Below, one piece after another: positions 28,280 to 38,623 of a DNA stretch of 64,000 nucleotides (position 1 is the stretch's first letter; each line of letters begins with the position of its first letter). The stretch comes from Listeria cornellensis FSL F6-0969 (lineage in GTDB: Bacteria > Bacillota > Bacilli > Lactobacillales > Listeriaceae), in assembly GCF_000525855.1 (NCBI RefSeq), contig NZ_AODE01000022.1, forward strand, positions 1-64,000, read 5' to 3'. The notes beneath the pieces are model-generated. The model was not told where the DNA came from, searched no databases, and saw only the letters and a program-made list of their open reading frames with translations. Position numbers and translations under genes: made by a program.

Positions 28280-28651
28280 ATGAGTAACAATGTAGCCTAC
28301 AAAACGAATGCGGAACCGAAACGCGTACATAGGGAAGCACCGCAACCGCAGCCTAAAAAACAAATTTTAAAACGTGGTAAAATAACGTTGGGCGAGAAGT
28401 TGATTGCGTCTGTATTTATTATCGTTATTGCGGTATTTGCTTTTAAAATCATTCATGTACAAGCGCAAGTATACAGTGTGAATCAAGGCATTCAAGAGAA
28501 GCAGGCAGATGTGGATAAGCAAGTGAAGGCGAATGAGGACTTGTCGGCAGAAGTGGCTGACCTTAGTCGTTATGAACGTGTATGGAAAAAAGCGAAAGAA
28601 CTTGGATTGAAACTCGATCCAGATAATGTGAAGGTAGTGGAAGGTAAATGA
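28280..28651 (+). CDS. ftsL: Cell division protein FtsL
   Basis: A 123-residue bitopic protein: a basic cytoplasmic tail (1-38), one membrane span (about 43-60, 'LIASVFIIVIAVFAFKII'), and an extracellular coiled coil (about 65-105, 'VNQGIQEKQADVDKQVKANEDLSAEV'). It forms the FtsL-DivIC-DivIB complex that activates septal PBP2B/FtsW. The position between rsmH and pbpB is decisive, since FtsL sequences are poorly conserved. The stop overlaps the pbpB start. Confidence 0.9.
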   Translation: MSNNVAYKTNAEPKRVHREAPQPQPKKQILKRGKITLGEKLIASVFIIVIAVFAFKIIHVQAQVYSVNQGIQEKQADVDKQVKANEDLSAEVADLSRYERVWKKAKELGLKLDPDNVKVVEGK

Positions 28652-30894
28652 AAAAACGAGTAGGAAACATGCGAAGAGGCGCTTTGGTTCTTTTTATCAT
28701 CTTTGGAGTTATTTTTCTGTCGGTTATCGGACGCTTCTTTTACATGCAAGTCGTTGGCGATGTTAACGGCGTTCCACTTGCGGCCAAAGCGGCTAAACAG
28801 CATTTACGAAGCAGTGTCATTGAAGCAAATCGCGGCTCTATTTTAGATCAAAAGGGCGAAGTGATTGCTAAGGACACTGCTTCTTATACGTTGGCGGCAG
28901 TGCTTGATCCAAAGCAAACGGTGGACGCAAAAAATCCGCATCACGTGGTGGAAAAAGAAGAGACAGCGGCCCTTTTGGCGAAATATTTGCCGATGAAAGA
29001 AGCGGGTATTTTGAAAAAACTGCAAAAGAAAGATGTATTCCAAGTGGAGTTTGGAAAAGCTGGGAAGAATTTATCGGCGGAAGTGAAGGACAAGATCGAG
29101 GCTTCGAAATTGCCAGGCTTGGTATTCACGAAACAGGCGGAACGATTTTATCCGAATGGCGTGTTTGCCTCCCATCTGATTGGTTATGCGCAACAAGAAA
29201 CTGGTAAGGATGGCATTTCTAAATTGATTGGTAAAATGGGCATTGAGAAGGCGTATAATGATATTTTGACTGGTAAAAATGGTTCGATTAATTATGACGC
29301 GGATAAATATGGCTACATTTTGCCGAATGCGAAAAGTGCGGTGAAAGAGGCGCAAGATGGGCAAGATATTTATTTGACGCTTGACAAGAAGATTCAGACG
29401 TTTTTGGAGGATACGCTAAATACGGTGGATGCGAAATATAATCCGAAAAATATGATGGCGGTTGTGATGAATCCGAAAACGGGCGAGATTTTGGCGATGA
29501 GTCAGCGGGATACATTTAACCCAACAACGAAGGAAGGTTTGACGAACCAATGGGCGAACTTGCCGGTTGAGATTACGTATGAGCCTGGTTCGGTTATGAA
29601 GATATTTTCGCTTGCCTCGGCCATTGATTTAGGTGTTTATCATCCGAATGCATACTATCAATCGGGAACGTATAATGTTGGTAGTATACCGATTCATGAT
29701 CATAATGCTGGTGTTGGCTGGGGTTCGATTACGTATCGCGAAGGCGTGGAGCGTTCGAGTAACGTTGCTTTTGCGAAACTCCTAGCTGGTATGGGCCCGG
29801 ATAAATTCAAAACGTATTTGCAAAACTTTGGCTTTGGTGCGAAAACGGGTATTGACCTTCCGAATGAAGCGACTGGTAAAATTTTGTTTGATCGGAGAAT
29901 CGAGCAGGTGACTACGGTCTTTGGTCAAGGTACGACGGTGACGATGATGCAAATGCTTCAAGGTGCGACGGCGATTGCGAGTGACGGTACGATGAAGCAG
30001 CCGTATGTTGTGTCGAAGGTTGTCGATCCGAATACTGGTAAAGTGACGGAAACGAAGACGGTCACAACTGGAAAACCGATCAGCGCGGCAACGGCGAAAC
30101 AGACGCGTGAAGAGTTGCGGAATGTTATTAAGGGTGAAGTTGGAACTGGGAAGTTGTACGCCATTGATGGGTATGATATTGCTGGTAAAACCGGGACATC
30201 ACAAATTCCAAATCCGAATGGTGGGGGCTATATGACGGGGAACGATAACTATATTTTCTCTTTCATGGGCATGGCACCAGCGAAAGATCCCGAGCTTGTG
30301 ATGTACGTGACGATGCAACAACCGCAATTATCTGGTACGGAGACGGGCGGAAAAGCAGTGTCGGAAATTTTCAATCCAGTGATGAAAAACAGTTTGCAGT
30401 ATTTGAATATTAAATCGGCGGATACGGCGAAACTGAAAACGGTTGAGATAACATCGATGGCTGGGAAAACCCCGGACGCTGGGAAGAAAGAGTTGGAAGC
30501 GAAGAAATTGATTCCAGTCGTGATTGGCAACGGTAAGAAAATTGTACAACAGTTGCCGCTAACTGGGGAGAAAATTTTAGAAGGGCAGCGGGTTATTTTG
30601 ATGACAGAAGGCGACATGACGATTCCTGATATGAAGGATTGGGCGAAGAATGATGTGCTCAAGGTTTCGGAAATAACGGGTGTTCCTTTTAAAGTTAATG
30701 GGAATGGTTATGTATTGAAACAAAGTCTTTCTGCGGGATCGGTGCTCAATGACAAGTCGCAGGTAACGATAGAACTTGCTACACCAGATAACATTCCGAA
30801 CTTCAATAAGGTCCCGAAAGTAGAGGACAATAAAGAAGATTCAGCGGATACGACAGTGCAAGAGGCGACGGGGCTAAACGCTTTATTAAATTAG
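28648..30894 (+). CDS. pbpB: Septal class B penicillin-binding protein 2B
   Basis: A monofunctional transpeptidase for septum synthesis, 748 residues. It has a membrane anchor (about 10-32), a PBP dimerisation domain (about 60-235), a transpeptidase domain with S315xxK318 ('EPGSVMK'), S370SN and K514TGT, then C-terminal PASTA repeats (about 600-725, e.g. 'TIPDMKDWAKNDVLKVSEI'). It starts as ATGA with the ftsL stop. The next gene is murE, with no spoVD, as expected for a non-sporulating Listeria. The frame is intact over its full length. Confidence 0.95.
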   Translation: MKKRVGNMRRGALVLFIIFGVIFLSVIGRFFYMQVVGDVNGVPLAAKAAKQHLRSSVIEANRGSILDQKGEVIAKDTASYTLAAVLDPKQTVDAKNPHHVVEKEETAALLAKYLPMKEAGILKKLQKKDVFQVEFGKAGKNLSAEVKDKIEASKLPGLVFTKQAERFYPNGVFASHLIGYAQQETGKDGISKLIGKMGIEKAYNDILTGKNGSINYDADKYGYILPNAKSAVKEAQDGQDIYLTLDKKIQTFLEDTLNTVDAKYNPKNMMAVVMNPKTGEILAMSQRDTFNPTTKEGLTNQWANLPVEITYEPGSVMKIFSLASAIDLGVYHPNAYYQSGTYNVGSIPIHDHNAGVGWGSITYREGVERSSNVAFAKLLAGMGPDKFKTYLQNFGFGAKTGIDLPNEATGKILFDRRIEQVTTVFGQGTTVTMMQMLQGATAIASDGTMKQPYVVSKVVDPNTGKVTETKTVTTGKPISAATAKQTREELRNVIKGEVGTGKLYAIDGYDIAGKTGTSQIPNPNGGGYMTGNDNYIFSFMGMAPAKDPELVMYVTMQQPQLSGTETGGKAVSEIFNPVMKNSLQYLNIKSADTAKLKTVEITSMAGKTPDAGKKELEAKKLIPVVIGNGKKIVQQLPLTGEKILEGQRVILMTEGDMTIPDMKDWAKNDVLKVSEITGVPFKVNGNGYVLKQSLSAGSVLNDKSQVTIELATPDNIPNFNKVPKVEDNKEDSADTTVQEATGLNALLN

Positions 30895-31108
30895 TAAATG
30901 GGGTAGGCGCACACTTTTTCGAGAATCGTAAGCGTGATGTGCCTGCTTGTTTTTATAGCTGGGGAAACAGTGTTAAAAGACTAGTATTTCGCCGCTGTTT
31001 TTGCTAATATAGAATAGAAGATTTGTCATCGTTACGCGCGCTGATATGCACTCGTTTTTTTTAGAGGTTGCGATATCATTTTTTGCGTTGGACTTTGGAG
31101 GTGATGAG

Positions 31109-32614
31109 ATGGAAGGGAAGTTCGAAATGGAATTAGAGAAGCTGATACAGGCAATTCCTTATAGCCAGCTGGTGCAAGCCAAGGAAGATGCGCTACATAT
31201 AGAAGTGAAAAGCGTTGAACAGGACAGCAGACAGGTGACGACGGGTACGTTATTTGTGTGCATCGACGGAGAAGTGGTAGACGGGCATGCGTTCGCGAAA
31301 ACGGCGCAGGAACAAGGTGCGGTTGCGATTGTAGCGGAGCGGATGTTAGCGGATATCACGATTCCAGTCATTTTGGTACAGGACGGAAAACGGGCGATGG
31401 CGATGCTTGCCGCGGCATTTTACGCGTATCCAACGACGGAAATGAATTTGATTGGTATTACGGGAACAAACGGCAAAACAACGGTGAGTCATCTAGTGGA
31501 GTTCATTTTAGCGGATCATGCGGTGACGACGGGCTTGATTGGAACGATGTATCGCAAAATTGGCGCAGATATTTTGGAAACGAAAAATACGACGCCTGAC
31601 AGTTTGACGTTGCAAAAGACGTTTCGGCAAATGCGTGATCAGGAAGTGACGACGGCGATCATGGAGGTGTCCTCGCACGCGCTTGTGCAGGGACGTGTCT
31701 ATGGCTCAGAATATGACATCGGGGTATTTACGAATTTATCGCAGGATCATTTGGATTACCACAAGACGATGGAAGAATACGCCCACGCGAAAAGTTTATT
31801 GTTCGCCCAACTCGGGAATGGCTATGGCGGTTTCGCGAAAACGGCGATTATTAACGGGGATGACCCGCATGCAAAAATGATGATTGAGGCGACAGGCGTG
31901 AGCTTGTTGACGTATGGCATTGATGGTGCGGCGACATTCCGGGCTAGTGATATTAGGATTAGCAGTAAGGGGACAGGATTCCAGCTTCATTTTCAGGATG
32001 AGGTTTTCGCTGTGCGACTGAAATTGATTGGCAAATTTAACGTGTATAACGCGCTCGCAGCGATTGCGACGGTTTACGCGGCGAAGGAAGCACCACACGC
32101 GATTCCAGACATTATCGCTTCCCTTGAAAAAGTGCAAGGTGTAGCGGGGCGTTTTGAGCTTGTGGACGCGGGACAACAGTTTCCGGTGATTGTGGATTAC
32201 GCGCATACGCCAGATGGTTTAGAAAATGTCTTAAAAACAGTGACTGAATTTGCGATAGGACGCATTTTTGTCGTCGTTGGCTGTGGTGGTGATCGGGACA
32301 AGGGAAAACGCCCACAGATGGCGCAGATTGCTGTGAAGTACGCGACGGACCCGATTTTCACATCGGATAATCCGCGGACGGAAGTGCCGATGCAGATTAT
32401 TGAGGATATGCTAGCGGGTGTGCCTTACGCGATGTATACAGTGAAGGAACACAGGCATGACGCGATTCGGTTTGCAGTAAAGCAGGCGAACCCGGAAGAT
32501 GTGATTTTGATAGCTGGAAAAGGGCATGAAACGTATCAAATCATTGGTGATGTTGTCCATGATTTCGATGATCGCAAAGAAGCACGCGAAGCCATTTTAG
32601 CAAAGATATTATAA
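31109..32614 (+). CDS. murE: UDP-MurNAc-tripeptide ligase MurE (meso-DAP-adding)
   Basis: Adds meso-diaminopimelate to UDP-MurNAc-L-Ala-D-Glu in the cytoplasm. It has 501 residues. The ATP loop is G119TNGKTT, and the diaminopimelate-specific motif D420NPR is present, so the wall is meso-DAP type, consistent with dapF downstream. I chose ATG 31109 because TTGGAGGTG lies just before it. The gap to pbpB (214 bases) contains a weak GC-rich inverted repeat at about 30904-30955 that might attenuate read-through. Confidence 0.95.
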   Translation: MEGKFEMELEKLIQAIPYSQLVQAKEDALHIEVKSVEQDSRQVTTGTLFVCIDGEVVDGHAFAKTAQEQGAVAIVAERMLADITIPVILVQDGKRAMAMLAAAFYAYPTTEMNLIGITGTNGKTTVSHLVEFILADHAVTTGLIGTMYRKIGADILETKNTTPDSLTLQKTFRQMRDQEVTTAIMEVSSHALVQGRVYGSEYDIGVFTNLSQDHLDYHKTMEEYAHAKSLLFAQLGNGYGGFAKTAIINGDDPHAKMMIEATGVSLLTYGIDGAATFRASDIRISSKGTGFQLHFQDEVFAVRLKLIGKFNVYNALAAIATVYAAKEAPHAIPDIIASLEKVQGVAGRFELVDAGQQFPVIVDYAHTPDGLENVLKTVTEFAIGRIFVVVGCGGDRDKGKRPQMAQIAVKYATDPIFTSDNPRTEVPMQIIEDMLAGVPYAMYTVKEHRHDAIRFAVKQANPEDVILIAGKGHETYQIIGDVVHDFDDRKEAREAILAKIL

Positions 32615-32665
32615 CGGGACATTTTACGATAGCGAAAGATACAAAATAGATTGGAGCGAAAAAGC

Positions 32666-33643
32666 GTGTCATTATATTGGATAGTTACAACATTTGCGAT
32701 GGCTTTTATTATTACTGTCATCGGGGTACCTTTATTTATCCCGTTTTTACAAAAATTAAAGTTTGGTCAAAGTATTCGTGAGGAAGGTCCACAAAGCCAT
32801 CAGAAAAAATCAGGGACACCCACAATGGGAGGTCTCGTATTCCTTCTCGCGATGATTATCAGTTTCGTTATCATGACGCTAATCGGTGGTTGGTTTGGCA
32901 GTGAAGCATTGCTATTACTCATTCCGCTCGTCCTATTCGGCGCATTAGGATTTTTAGATGACTACATTAAAGTCGTGAAAAAACAAAATTTAGGATTGCG
33001 TTCGAAGCAGAAGTTTTTAGGGCAAGTTGTTATTTCGCTCTTGTTCTACCTGATTTATCGCTGGAATGGCTATCCAGAAACACTGACAATTCCGTTCACG
33101 TCAACGGAGGTTAATCTTGGTTGGTTCTTCCTAATCTTCGTGATTTTCTGGCTAGTAGGATTCTCGAATGCTGTGAATTTAACGGATGGCTTGGATGGCT
33201 TGGTTTCAGGGCTTTCTGTCATTGCTTTTGGTGCTTTTGGAATCATCGCGATTTTCCAAGACCAAGATGTTGTAGCCATGTTCTGTTTGGCGATTGTCGG
33301 GGCGATGCTAGGTTTCCTACTATTCAATAAGAATCCTGCAAAAATTTTCATGGGGGATACAGGATCATTAGCACTTGGTGGCGCGATTGCCGCGATTTCG
33401 ATTTTGTTACAACAAGAATGGATGCTGCTTTTAATCGGACTCGTATTCGTTATCGAAACGGCCTCGGTTATCATCCAAGTTTTCTACTTTAAAGTTACAA
33501 ACGGAAAGCGATTATTCAAAATGAGTCCGATTCACCATCACTTTGAACATGTCGATATTGGCTGGTCAGAATGGCGTATCGTCTTCACTTTCTGGGGTGC
33601 GGGACTTGTCTGTGCGATCATTGCACTGTTCATCATCCTTTAA
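32666..33643 (+). CDS. mraY: Phospho-MurNAc-pentapeptide transferase MraY
   Basis: A polytopic membrane enzyme (325 residues, about ten spans) that makes lipid I on undecaprenyl phosphate. 'GFLDDYIKV' holds the paired catalytic Asp, '[12 protein letters not shown]' is the second signature, and 'MSPIHHHFE' is the HHH motif near the C-terminus. The GTG start at 32666 (TTGGAG upstream) gives the MSLYW N-terminus usual in Listeria; a TTG five codons earlier is less likely. It lies between murE and murD. Confidence 0.95.
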   Translation: MSLYWIVTTFAMAFIITVIGVPLFIPFLQKLKFGQSIREEGPQSHQKKSGTPTMGGLVFLLAMIISFVIMTLIGGWFGSEALLLLIPLVLFGALGFLDDYIKVVKKQNLGLRSKQKFLGQVVISLLFYLIYRWNGYPETLTIPFTSTEVNLGWFFLIFVIFWLVGFSNAVNLTDGLDGLVSGLSVIAFGAFGIIAIFQDQDVVAMFCLAIVGAMLGFLLFNKNPAKIFMGDTGSLALGGAIAAISILLQQEWMLLLIGLVFVIETASVIIQVFYFKVTNGKRLFKMSPIHHHFEHVDIGWSEWRIVFTFWGAGLVCAIIALFIIL

Positions 33644-33677
33644 AAAATGGGAATGAGTTGAAACTGGGGGAATAAAA

Positions 33678-35046
33678 ATGAAAAACATTATTCAATATAA
33701 GCATCGCAAAGTACTTGTATTGGGCTTAGCGAGAAGTGGTGTCGGTGCGGCATCATTACTTCATAAACTCGGCGCCTTTGTGACAGTGAACGATCAAAAG
33801 CCGTTTAGTGAAAATCCAGAAGCACAAGGCTTACTAGAACAGGGCATTAAAGTCATCTGTGGCGCGCATCCTGTGGAACTTCTGGACGAAGGATTCGAGC
33901 TTGTCGTGAAAAATCCGGGGATTCCGTACGACAACCCGATGATTAAAAAAGCACAAGATTTAATGATCCCAATTATTACCGAAGTCGAGCTAGCGTATCA
34001 AATTTCTGATGCGCCAATCATTGGTATTACTGGTACAAACGGAAAAACAACGACGACGACTATCGTGCATCATATGCTGAATGAAATGACGCCCAATAAA
34101 TCGCTACTTGCTGGTAACATCGGTTTTCCAGGTTCAGAAGTTGCTGAAAAAGCGACGGCAGATCAATATATTGCGATGGAGCTCTCCTCGTTTCAGTTGA
34201 TGGGAATTCGCACGTTTTGCCCGAAAATCGCGGTGATTACGAATATTTATGAGGCACATATCGATTATCATAAGACGCGCGAAGAATACGTGAAAGCCAA
34301 ATGGCGCATCCAAGAAAACCAAACAAAAAATGAATTCTTAGTTATCAACTGGGATCAAGATGAATTGCGGAACATGACGAAGCGTACGAAAGCGAAAGTG
34401 ATACCGTTCTCGCCAACCCAAAAAACTGGGCGAAGGTGCCTATGTCAAAGATGGCAATATCATGTTTTACGACGAAGTTATCGGAAAGCGTGATGATATC
34501 TTACTTCCAGGAGAGCATAATTTAGAAAATATCTTGGCTTCCATCGCAGTTGCTAAAATTTGTGACGTGAGCAATGAACAAATCATGCACGTGCTGGAAA
34601 CCTTTAAGGGCGTAGAACACCGGACACAGTTTGTCAAAGAGCTGAACGGACGCAAATTTTACAATGACTCCAAAGCAACGAATATTTTGGCAACACAAAG
34701 CGCGCTTAGTGGTTTTAATAAACCAGTGGTGCTTCTGGCTGGTGGGCTTGATCGAGGTATTGAATTCGACGAACTCAAACCATTTTTCAAAAACGTGAAG
34801 ACATTGATTACATTCGGCGAAACGGCTGAAAAAGTAGGTCGTGTCGGTAAAGAAGCAGGCGTGGATGTACACCGTGTGCATGATGTGACGGCTGCTGTGC
34901 CACTTGCCTACGAACTATCCAATCCAGGCGATATCATTTTACTGTCACCAGCATGCGCGAGTTGGGATCAATACAGAACGTTCGAAGTTCGAGGCCGTGC
35001 CTTCATGGATGCCATCGAAGAATTGCCAGATGAGGTGGAAAAATGA
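33678..35046 (+). CDS. murD: UDP-MurNAc-L-alanine:D-glutamate ligase MurD (frameshifted in the assembly)
   Basis: Adds D-glutamate to UDP-MurNAc-L-Ala. The reconstructed length is 455 residues. '[13 protein letters not shown]' marks the N-terminal nucleotide fold, '[13 protein letters not shown]' the ATP loop, and '[15 protein letters not shown]' and '[18 protein letters not shown]' the C-terminal signatures. A six-A run (34420-34425) with one extra base splits it after 'PFSPTQK'; deleting one gives [17 protein letters not shown]. murD is an essential single-copy gene, so a real break is implausible. The stop overlaps the murG start (ATGA). Confidence 0.92.
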
Positions 35047-36138
35047 AATTTGTTATAAGCGGTGGCGGAACGGGTGGACATATTTATCCAGCTCTTGCGC
35101 TAATCCGAGCAATAAAAAAAAAGAAATCCTGAAGCCGAATTCCTCTATATTGGAACGGAAAAAGGTCTGGAATCAACCATCGTAAGGCGTGAAGGGATTC
35201 CTTTTGAAGCAATCGAAATCACCGGCTTTAAACGCGCCCTATCCTTTGAGAACGTCAAAACAGTGACGCGTTTTTTCAAAGGAGTGACGCGGAGTAAAGC
35301 ACTGATTCGCGCTTTCAATCCAGATGCCGTTATCGGCACAGGTGGTTATGTTTGTGGCCCTGTCGTCTACGCAGCAGCCAAACTGAACGTCCCGACACTC
35401 ATCCACGAACAAAATAGCGTGGCCGGTCTAACGAATAAGTTTTTAAGTCGTTATGCAGACCGTGTGGCGATTTGTTTTGAAGAAGTGAGCGATTCCTTTG
35501 CCGCTGAAAAAGTCGTTTTCACAGGGAACCCACGAGCATCTGAAGTGGTGGGTATCGAATCAGGGGATATATTAACCGAATATGGCTTGGAACAAGACAA
35601 GCCGACAGTCCTTGTTTTCGGTGGGAGCCGCGGTGCCCGAGGAATTAACGAAGCTGTGGAAGCCAACCTTGCGAAAATCGGCAAACGAGCTTACCAGTTG
35701 CTTTACGTTACCGGCGATGCTCATTTTGAGAAAATCAAAGAAAAGCTTGCCGATATGGAGCTAAACAATAACATTAGCATTCAGCCGTTCATCTACGACA
35801 TGCCAAAAGTACTTAACGTCAGTACCTTAGTTGTATCAAGAGCCGGCGCCACATCACTAGCAGAATTGACCGCGCTAGGCGTACCTAGCATCTTAATCCC
35901 AAGTCCGTATGTCACGGCAAATCACCAAGCTAAAAATGCAGAATCATTGGCTAAGAAAGCGGCAGCATCCGTCATCGCAGAGTCAGATCTTACACCAGTA
36001 CGTTTACTAGATGAAATCGATAATATCATGGGGAGCCCTGAAAAATTGGCAAAAATGCAATACGAAGCCAAACAACTCGGTGTTCCTGACGCAGCAGACA
36101 AGCTTGTGGATGCCATCTATGATATTATCAATAACTAA
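35043..36138 (+). CDS. murG: Lipid II synthase MurG (frameshifted in the assembly)
   Basis: A membrane-associated glycosyltransferase that adds GlcNAc to lipid I. The reconstructed length is 364 residues. '[17 protein letters not shown]' is the N-terminal GGTGGH motif, '[12 protein letters not shown]' follows, and the UDP-GlcNAc site is '[18 protein letters not shown]'. A nine-A run (35114-35122) holds one extra base that breaks it after residue 26; correcting it gives [19 protein letters not shown]. It overlaps murD and is followed by divIB. Confidence 0.92.
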
Positions 36139-36161
36139 AAACAGATGAGGAGGACAGTCAC

Positions 36162-36952
36162 ATGGCGAGTAATAAAAAAAATTGTTTCTATCGAAAGCAG
36201 AATTCCAGAACTAAAAAAAATATCGCAAAAAGAAACTGATTCGCCATATGTCAATCCTAATTAGTATCTTTGTGCTCCTCATTTTAATTACGCTCTACTT
36301 CCTGTCACCACTAAGTAAAGTCCAGCGTATTTACGTCGATGGGAATCATCAAGTGGATGAACAGACCATTTTGACGGAAGGGAATTTAAATCTGGAAGCT
36401 TTCGTTTTTGGGATAAATAAGTCGAAAAGCATTGCCTCGCTGGAAAAAAATCCACTGATTAAAGAAGCCGCGATCGAGCTACAAGGCTTAAATACGTTAC
36501 GCGTCCGTATCACAGAAAACAAAACAATCGGCTACCAAGAGAAGGCGGGTCAGTATTTCGATATTTTAGAAACAGGTAAACTGCTCACGACACAGCCGAA
36601 GCAATTCCCAATCGGAAATAATCCTATTTTTAGCGGCTTTAAAAATGGGCAAGTGTTAGAAGACATGGTATCTCAGCTTAACGAATTACCAGAAGGTGTC
36701 CTACTATCCATTTCCGAGATTCATTTTGCACCAACAAAAAGTGATGATGAGCACATTAGTCTGTACATGAATGATGGCAACCAAGTCTCCGCGACAATCT
36801 CTACCTTCGCTGAAAAAATGGCGCATTATCCATCCATCGTTGCCCAATTAAAAACGGATCAAAAAGGTATCATTGATTTAGAAATTGGTTCCTATTTCCG
36901 GACATATTTAAAAGATAAAGAAGAACAAGCCGCGTTAAATAATAAGAAATGA
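36162..36952 (+). CDS. divIB: Cell division protein DivIB/FtsQ (two frameshifts in the assembly)
   Basis: The reconstructed 262 residues are a cytoplasmic basic tail (MASNKKIVSIESRIPELKKY), one membrane span ('SILISIFVLLILITLYFL'), a POTRA domain (about 55-125, 'VQRIYVDGNHQVDEQTILTEG'), and a C-terminal beta domain. It scaffolds FtsL/DivIC and PBP2B at the septum. Two eight-A runs (36174-36181 and 36213-36220) each carry one extra base, together hiding the N-terminus. AGGAGG precedes the ATG at 36162. Confidence 0.85.
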
Positions 36953-37300
36953 TAAGTAGATTACAAAGTGGTCTAAGCTGAAACGTAAGAATCAGCACAT
37001 AATCTGTTTCGCTATAAGAATGTACGTTCCTCTTTTGGCAATGAATTAAAAAAAAAAGCTAAAAAGTTGCTGAAAAACATCCTTTGTGCTTTTATTACCA
37101 TGCTTCTTGGTGTAGACTGTAGATAAGTGTTGATTGAATAGTATATCTTTTATACTCTACTATCACGTTTGCCTGAGAGGGGAATCTTGAAGGCCAAACT
37201 CCAACCATTAAAATAAACATTCAACTAAAACTGACTACTGAAATTTTGCAAGTAGACAAATAAAATAAGACAGATTATGAAGTAAAGGAGGTGCCGATAA
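36953..37300. other. 348-bp gap between divIB and ftsA
   Basis: No gene is seen. An eleven-base A run occurs near 37050. TTGATT (37131) and TATACT (37152) could form a promoter for ftsA-ftsZ, but the spacing is only 15 bases. A near-consensus AAAGGAGGTG lies before ftsA. No terminator hairpin is obvious, so read-through from divIB is possible. Confidence 0.4.
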
Positions 37301-38575
37301 GTGGGAGAAAACGAGATTTACGTAAGCTTGGATATTGGAACATCATCTGTGAAAGTGATTATCGCAGAGATGGCCAATGACAGACTCAATATTATCGGTG
37401 TGGGTAATATAGCGTCTCAAGGAGTTAAAAAAGGCGTTATTGTTGATATTGACAAGACAGTAGAATCGATTAAAAAAGCCATTGAACAGGCAGAGCGTAT
37501 GGTAGGTGTACACGTGTCACAAGTGATTGTTGGCATTGTTTCTAGCCAAGCGCGACTGGAAGCTTGCCGTGGCGTCGTTGCCATTAGCGGTGAAAATCGC
37601 GAAATTACAGATGACGATGTATGGAATGTCATAGATTCCGCGCAGGTAATTTCACTCGCTCCAGATAGAGAGATTATTAATGTGATTCCCGATCAATATG
37701 TAGTCGATGGCTTTGAGGGCGTAAATCCAAGAGGAATGATTGGTGTGCGTCTAGAAATGGAAGGAACACTTATTACTGGTTCAAAAACGATCCTACATAA
37801 TACGCTGCGTTGCGTAGAACGTGCTGGGTTAGAAATTACAGATATCGTGCTTCAACCACTCGCAGAAGGCTCGGTTTCCTTAACAGAAGATGATAAAGAA
37901 TTCGGTACAGCATTGGTAAATATCGGTGCTGGAACGACGACAATCAGTGTGTTTGAACAAGGTAAATTAACGTATACAACCGTGCTAGCAGTTGGTGGTG
38001 ACCACGTAACAAAAGATTTATCACTAGGATTAAACACATCCACAGCCAACGCTGAAAAAGTGAAATTAGAGCATGGATACGCTTTTTACGATGATGCTTC
38101 TGCGGATGTTGCATTTGGTATCGACGTCATCGGCAGTGATCAACAGCAACATTTCACGCAGTTAGAAGTAGCAGACATTATTGAGGCGCGTATGGAAGAA
38201 ATTTATACATTGACCGTAGAAGAATTGACACGCGTTGGTAAAGGACATCTGCCTGGAGGTTATGTGTTAACAGGTGGAACGATGTCGATTCCAGGTGCGA
38301 TTGATCTTGCTGGTAAAGTATTTCAAGCGCATGTAAGATTAGCTATTCCAGATTATATAGGTGTTCGTGAACCGAGTTTTACGACTGCTGTTGGCTTGAT
38401 AAAATATGCCTATCAAACGGCTGAAAAAGAAGGTAGAAGCCTAAATTCTGAGCCGTCCGAAGCGATAGAAACGAAAGAAGAACAGTATTCGAAACCAAAG
38501 CAAAAACCAAAGAAAACAGAAGAAGAGAAAGTTTCCACCAAGATGAAGAATTTCTTCGGGGCATTTTTCGATTAG
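37301..38575 (+). CDS. ftsA: Cell division protein FtsA
   Basis: An actin-like ATPase that tethers FtsZ to the membrane. It has 424 residues. The phosphate-1 motif is 'VSLDIGTSSVKVII', the SHS2/1C subdomain lies at about 85-165, the phosphate-2 motif is 'ALVNIGAGTTTISVF', and the adenosine motif is 'GGYVLTGGTMSIPG'. The C-terminus ends 'STKMKNFFGAFFD', an amphipathic membrane-targeting helix. The GTG start has a strong ribosome site. ftsZ follows after 48 bases. Confidence 0.96.
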   Translation: MGENEIYVSLDIGTSSVKVIIAEMANDRLNIIGVGNIASQGVKKGVIVDIDKTVESIKKAIEQAERMVGVHVSQVIVGIVSSQARLEACRGVVAISGENREITDDDVWNVIDSAQVISLAPDREIINVIPDQYVVDGFEGVNPRGMIGVRLEMEGTLITGSKTILHNTLRCVERAGLEITDIVLQPLAEGSVSLTEDDKEFGTALVNIGAGTTTISVFEQGKLTYTTVLAVGGDHVTKDLSLGLNTSTANAEKVKLEHGYAFYDDASADVAFGIDVIGSDQQQHFTQLEVADIIEARMEEIYTLTVEELTRVGKGHLPGGYVLTGGTMSIPGAIDLAGKVFQAHVRLAIPDYIGVREPSFTTAVGLIKYAYQTAEKEGRSLNSEPSEAIETKEEQYSKPKQKPKKTEEEKVSTKMKNFFGAFFD

Positions 38576-38623
38576 AAGAAGCAAGTGTTTTCGTTAAAAA
38601 GGTGAAATTAGGAGGCAAATAGT

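Noticed and set aside
34420-35122. Programmed frameshifting in murD and murG
   Set aside because: There is no slippery heptamer with a downstream pseudoknot, products upstream of the slip would be useless fragments, and the same kind of break occurs in about twenty unrelated genes.
36155-36952. True loss of divIB
   Set aside because: Correcting two eight-A runs by one base each restores the start, the basic tail and the membrane span exactly, which would be unlikely in a decaying gene.
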